The notes beneath the pieces are model-generated. The model saw only the letters and a list, made by a program, of their open reading frames with translations. It was not told the origin of the DNA and did no database searches. This document shows positions 6,601-9,025 of a stretch of DNA of 9,025 bases, in pieces (within the stretch, counting starts at the first letter, position 1; every line of letters begins with the position of its first letter). Both the position numbers and the translations under genes were made by a program. Source of the stretch: Clostridia bacterium (GTDB lineage: Bacteria; Bacillota_A; Clostridia; Peptostreptococcales; JAAYPU01); NCBI GenBank assembly GCA_022360735.1, contig JAKSCF010000670.1, forward strand, positions 1 through 9,025, in the 5' to 3' direction.

Positions 6601-6834
6601 TATGCTATTATATAACTTAACTCAAGATATCCAACAACTGAGCTTTCAATTTAGCTTAGATTAATGTTATTAATGAAGTGATATTGAAATGAATGATTAA
6701 CTAGTATTATGTTTATAGTATTAGTAGGTAAAAGCTTTTTGAAAGTACTTTTTGTTAAAAAGAGAGTATTTATATTAATTTCAATGTTACCGCTAATGAA
6801 AATACATTTGTTTAAATACAAGAGGATGATGTAA

Positions 6835-7398
6835 GTGGAAGATTGGTTGGTTATCACTGTATTACTTATTGGATTAATAGTTTTTGCTTTTTTAGTAGTT
6901 TGGATTGACGGAGTGTTTAAACGTAGGAAGACTATTAAAAAGTTTGAAATAGATACTTATATAGCATGTTTCGCAATAATAAAGCAAGAAGATGATAGTG
7001 GAAGGATACTAGTTCTTAATGGTTTATTGGGATTTAACTCACAAGAGATGGTTTTTGGACATCATTTTAAGGACGATTCATTCTATTTCAAAGAGGAGTT
7101 ATCTAATATATCTTATCTTTACGTATCAGAATATAATGAATTTGATTTTTTAAACTATGTACAAAAAAAACTTGTTAAAAACAATGTTAAACTAAGGTTT
7201 ATTGTTGTAACTCAAGCAGGTATTTCTATAACAAAGCGTGTTCCAAAAATTATAAAAAAACGTATGTTGTGTAAGATTGGCTTTAAGAACGACTCTGTTT
7301 TTACCTTCTGCTATGAGAATAATAATAAAAACATGGAAACCATTCAAAAGCTAAGAAAATCATACATTCAGGGTCAGTGTAGTGTAAAGTCGATTTGA
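6835..7398 (+). CDS. Single-pass membrane protein of unknown function
   Basis: I do not recognise this 187-residue protein. Residues 5-26 form one strong hydrophobic helix, followed by a basic stretch (FKRRKTIKKF), which predicts a short outside end and a cytoplasmic body. The remainder alternates short predicted strands and charged turns (ILVLNGLLGF, ISYLYVSEY, KLRFIVVTQAGISI) and ends in a basic helix, compatible with a small beta-rich domain of the PH/GRAM sort, though that is a guess. The GTG start at 6835 is supported by AGAGGA at 6821-6826. The codons just before it read ATG ATG TAA in the same frame, so no upstream start is possible. It stands alone: 210 bp separate it from the acetyltransferase gene, and no clear terminator is seen between them. 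Confidence 0.7.
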   Translation: MEDWLVITVLLIGLIVFAFLVVWIDGVFKRRKTIKKFEIDTYIACFAIIKQEDDSGRILVLNGLLGFNSQEMVFGHHFKDDSFYFKEELSNISYLYVSEYNEFDFLNYVQKKLVKNNVKLRFIVVTQAGISITKRVPKIIKKRMLCKIGFKNDSVFTFCYENNNKNMETIQKLRKSYIQGQCSVKSI

Positions 7399-7509
7399 AT
7401 TGAGTATCAATTATAATGATCGAGGTTAAACAGTAAGCTGAAAATACAGTGTTGGTTGCCCCATGCTTCAATGAAACAACTAACTTTATATGTATCAATT
7501 GACTCAATT
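7398..7509. promoter_or_regulatory. Pair of AATTGA/TCAATT dyads, operator-like
   Basis: AATTGA-GTA-TCAATT spans 7398-7412 and AATTGA-C-TCAATT spans 7497-7509, each with perfect 6-bp arms. The second is preceded by another TCAATT in TATCAATTGA. They lie 99 bp apart, centre-to-centre about 98, between the membrane protein and the acetyltransferase promoter. They could be paired sites for a dimeric regulator or small RNA hairpins. AT-rich DNA makes chance matches more likely. Confidence 0.35.
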
Positions 7510-7538
7510 ATTTAAACATAGCATATTCACTTTAAAAT

Positions 7539-7566
7539 TTGATGATTAATCGATATCATAGATAAT
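7539..7566 (+). promoter_or_regulatory. Promoter candidate of the GNAT gene
   Basis: TTGATG (7539-7544) and GATAAT (7561-7566) are 16 bp apart and resemble sigma-A hexamers (four and five matches of six). The predicted start near 7573 would give a 36-nt leader that includes the ribosome binding site AAAGGAGAGG (7593-7602). Confidence 0.45.
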
Positions 7567-7608
7567 AGCAATGTATCTGATCATATTTTACAAAAGGAGA
7601 GGTAAGAG

Positions 7609-8133
7609 ATGAAAAGAACTAAAAGCTTAATAGGCGATCCAAAAAATTGGAGCATTCGGCCTGTTGATCAAGCAGATATTCCAGCATTAATTGCTATGCA
7701 GCAAGAAGGCTGGACGATAGATTATAAGGCGTATATACCTGAAGGCTACGCAGAAATAGCTCTGAAGCGCTATGGTACAGTAGCAGCGATAGAAAAGAAT
7801 ATTCAAAAAGATAAGTACTACTTTGTGGCAGAATACAAGGGTACCTTACTTGGAGCAATTTCAGGCACACAGTTAAATGAAACAGAAGCAGAAATCTGGT
7901 GGATCCACGTCCTTATAAGTGAGCGAGGTCAGGGGGTAGGACGTGTACTCATAGACTACTTCAAGGCACAGCTACCGTCTTATATGAAAGCGATTTATGT
8001 GACGACGTTTGAGGGCTATAAACCAACTATCAGCTTTTACCAACGGGTTGGTTTCACACCTTTTAAATACCTGGTTCAAGATTATGATGGAGTCACTATC
8101 AACGATGTGCGCTTGAAAATGGTAATTCAGTAG
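7609..8133 (+). CDS. GNAT family N-acetyltransferase
   Basis: This 174-residue cytoplasmic enzyme should transfer an acetyl group from acetyl-CoA to an amine; the acceptor cannot be predicted. The GNAT fold is seen in order: beta strand YYFVAEYKGTLLGAISG (about 70-86), strand EAEIWWIHVLI (about 93-103), the acetyl-CoA pyrophosphate loop RGQGVG (106-111) with the following helix, and the C-terminal motif FYQRVGF (143-149). The length is normal for a single GNAT domain. The ATG at 7609 follows AAAGGAGAGG (7593-7602) with good spacing. It has its own promoter candidate and terminator, so it is probably monocistronic. Its DNA is clearly richer in GC than the two-component operon (for example 33 of 60 bases in 7921-7980), which may mean a different origin. 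Confidence 0.9.
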   Translation: MKRTKSLIGDPKNWSIRPVDQADIPALIAMQQEGWTIDYKAYIPEGYAEIALKRYGTVAAIEKNIQKDKYYFVAEYKGTLLGAISGTQLNETEAEIWWIHVLISERGQGVGRVLIDYFKAQLPSYMKAIYVTTFEGYKPTISFYQRVGFTPFKYLVQDYDGVTINDVRLKMVIQ

Positions 8134-8176
8134 TGCGTAAATGTCAGTACTGAAACAAAGCTAGTATAAAATTAGA

Positions 8177-8231
8177 AATCTTTCACAGTAGTTGGTGTTA
8201 TAAATTAGACTACAGAGTGAAGGATTTTTTT
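8177..8231 (+). terminator. Rho-independent terminator of the GNAT gene
   Basis: AATCTTTCAC (8177-8186) pairs with GTGAAGGATT (8217-8226), one pair being a T-G wobble. An inner stem GTAGT with ACTAC extends it across a small internal loop. A run of seven T (8225-8231) follows. It lies about 45 bp past the stop codon. Confidence 0.8.
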
Positions 8232-8359
8232 ATGAGCCAAAAGTGTTATTTTTCAAATTATTTCAGAATATTTGTCTTCTCTTAGCTAATCAAAATAACG
8301 AGCTTGCGAGTATTGTTGAGAACGCAGAGAGCATTCTGGCGAGTTAAGTGAACATTGTC

Positions 8360-8378
8360 AATATTGCTAAGCAATATT
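8360..8378. repeat. Perfect 19-bp palindrome
   Basis: AATATTGCT (8360-8368) and AGCAATATT (8370-8378) are perfect inverted copies around a single A. No T-run follows, so it is not a normal terminator. It lies about 120 bp upstream of the AraC promoter and could be a binding site for a dimeric regulator. Confidence 0.6.
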
Positions 8379-8484
8379 ATTGCCCTGCAGAGCGCCATTT
8401 GCATCACATGTAAAAACATGAACAAAATTAAATTGATGTAATGGAGCTAAGTGACCAAAATGGAGTGGAGGGAAATGTTTGCAA

Positions 8485-8493
8485 TGATATAAT
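8485..8493 (+). promoter_or_regulatory. Extended -10 promoter of the AraC gene
   Basis: TGA immediately precedes a perfect TATAAT (8488-8493), an extended -10 element. The -35 region is poor. Transcription would start near 8500, at the centre of the Fur-type box, leaving a leader of about 47 nt before the GTG at 8547. Confidence 0.6.
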
Positions 8494-8509
8494 GATATTG
8501 ATTATCATT
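8491..8509. promoter_or_regulatory. Fur box overlapping the -10 and start site of the AraC gene
   Basis: AATGATATTGATTATCATT has perfect 7-bp arms AATGATA and TATCATT around five bases. Its core TGATATTGATTATCA (8493-8507) matches the 7-1-7 Fur consensus TGATAATNATTATCA at all but one defined position. The overlap with the promoter predicts repression when iron is plentiful. A related Fur-family protein (Zur or PerR) is a less likely reader. Confidence 0.8.
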
Positions 8510-8546
8510 TGCGTTCAAGAAAAGTTTACTTTAAGGAGTGGAAACA

Positions 8547-9025
8547 GTGGGGATTGAACAAATGAAATTGGGGGATGGCTTTATACATGCGAAGAATGAA
8601 AATTGCCAGCTATTTGTATTTAAGAACGAGACAGGCGAAGGATATATGACGGTATATAAGATTATGGAAGGAATATATTTGATTTTTGCCAATGCCCATA
8701 TGAAGACTATGGAAAGTAAGCTAACCCATGCTGCTGACATGTTTACTATAGATTATTGTCTGAAAGGCAGACTGGAATATACGTTAGAGAATGACACCTG
8801 TCTTTATCTAAATGCCATGGATACAAGTATTTCAGACATGTCATCTGTCGGAAGAAGTTTTGAACTGCCCTTAAATCAATATAATGGAATTACAGTAGCA
8901 TTTTATTTTCCGCAGGCTCAGGAATCAATTGACAGTAGTATTACTGACTTCGAGGTGAACTTAGCAGAGTTGAGAGCAAAATTCCTTAAAGAAGCTACTC
9001 CCCATATCATAAGAAATAATAAAAG
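8547..9025 (+). CDS. AraC-family transcriptional regulator, N-terminal part; 3' end beyond the right edge
   Basis: The frame is open from GTG 8547 to the edge and gives 159 residues. The segments IDYCLKGRLEYTLEN (about 68-82), AMDTSISDMSS and NQYNGITVAFYFPQA (about 111-125), followed by NLAELRAKF, match the sensory half of a group of Clostridial AraC regulators that sit beside siderophore or metal ABC transporters. The DNA-binding helix-turn-helix half should lie just past the right edge. GTG 8547 was chosen because AAGGAG (8533-8538) lies 8 bp upstream; an in-frame GTG at 8538 overlaps that site. A Fur box covers the promoter, so the gene should be iron-repressed, and an iron-uptake locus probably follows. 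The family is well supported from memory of related sequences; the ligand is not visible. Confidence 0.8.
   Translation, partial: MGIEQMKLGDGFIHAKNENCQLFVFKNETGEGYMTVYKIMEGIYLIFANAHMKTMESKLTHAADMFTIDYCLKGRLEYTLENDTCLYLNAMDTSISDMSSVGRSFELPLNQYNGITVAFYFPQAQESIDSSITDFEVNLAELRAKFLKEATPHIIRNNK

Larger units (their letters stand above)
6192..6834. other. Gene-poor region between the SLH gene and the small membrane protein
   Basis: No intact gene is supported on either strand. The first half contains a possible decayed reading frame (6260-6514). A hairpin lies at 6562-6600. The second half (6601-6834) is simple AT-rich sequence with a weak promoter-like pair (TTGTTA at 6752-6757 and TTAATT at 6775-6780, 17 bp apart) that could serve the gene at 6835. 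Confidence 0.55.
8134..8546. other. Intergenic region between the GNAT gene and the AraC regulator
   Basis: The region holds the GNAT terminator, a perfect 19-bp palindrome at 8360-8378, and the Fur-controlled promoter of the next gene. Between 8234 and 8347 one + frame stays open for 37 codons and ends in protein-like text (NNELASIVENAESILAS) but lacks a start and ribosome binding site. It may be a remnant of a lost gene. Confidence 0.5.

Noticed and set aside
6651..6857. 68-codon - strand frame overlapping the start of the small membrane protein gene
   Set aside because: Ile/Asn-rich translation typical of AT-rich noise, no ribosome binding site, and it overlaps the supported + strand start.
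8234..8347. 37-codon open stretch between the GNAT gene and the AraC gene
   Set aside because: The end looks protein-like, but there is no start codon with a ribosome binding site and no family match, so I list it only as a possible remnant.
8531..8740. - strand frame near the right edge
   Set aside because: It is antisense to the AraC regulator, whose frame is open to the edge and matches a known family.

Overview
The window looks like chromosomal DNA from a low-GC Gram-positive anaerobe, most likely a member of the Clostridia. The reasons are very AT-rich DNA, strong AGGAGG-type ribosome binding sites, S-layer homology (SLH) domains on a secreted protein, a 7TM-type histidine kinase, and a Fur-type operator ahead of an AraC regulator. 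I cannot name the genus. All recognisable genes lie on the + strand.

Layout. Positions 3-677 hold the C-terminal part of a zinc oligoendopeptidase (M3/PepF type) that runs off the left edge and carries an unbroken run of 17 A within its coding sequence. An intergenic stretch (678-1069) with a long hairpin and a likely promoter leads into a tight three-gene operon (1070-4117). Its genes are a membrane PAS-like sensor with no kinase domain, a NarL/LuxR-type response regulator, and a 7TM histidine kinase of the HisKA_3/HATPase type. A hairpin with a T-tract follows (4191-4242). Next comes a secreted 609-residue protein with three SLH domains and a transglutaminase-like Cys-His-Asp domain (4306-6135), which ends at a good terminator. 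About 700 bp without a convincing gene follow, holding one possible decayed reading frame and one hairpin. After that come a 187-residue single-pass membrane protein of unknown function (6835-7398), a GNAT acetyltransferase (7609-8133) with its own terminator, and a Fur-box-controlled AraC-family regulator (8547 to the right edge, truncated).

How the genes may work together. The operon looks like a signalling unit in which a kinase-less membrane protein accompanies a kinase and regulator pair. The tail of the kinase-less protein resembles the dimerisation helices of the partner kinase but lacks the phospho-accepting His. The adjacent surface protein is a natural candidate target, but no shared operator was found, so that link rests on position only. 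The AraC gene probably opens an iron-uptake locus beyond the right edge. The GNAT and peptidase genes look like unrelated housekeeping or accessory genes.

The least ordinary parts are the kinase-less sensor in the two-component operon, the SLH/transglutaminase protein with a long insert between its catalytic Cys and His, and a promoter-like sequence lying just upstream of the terminator-like hairpin in front of that gene.
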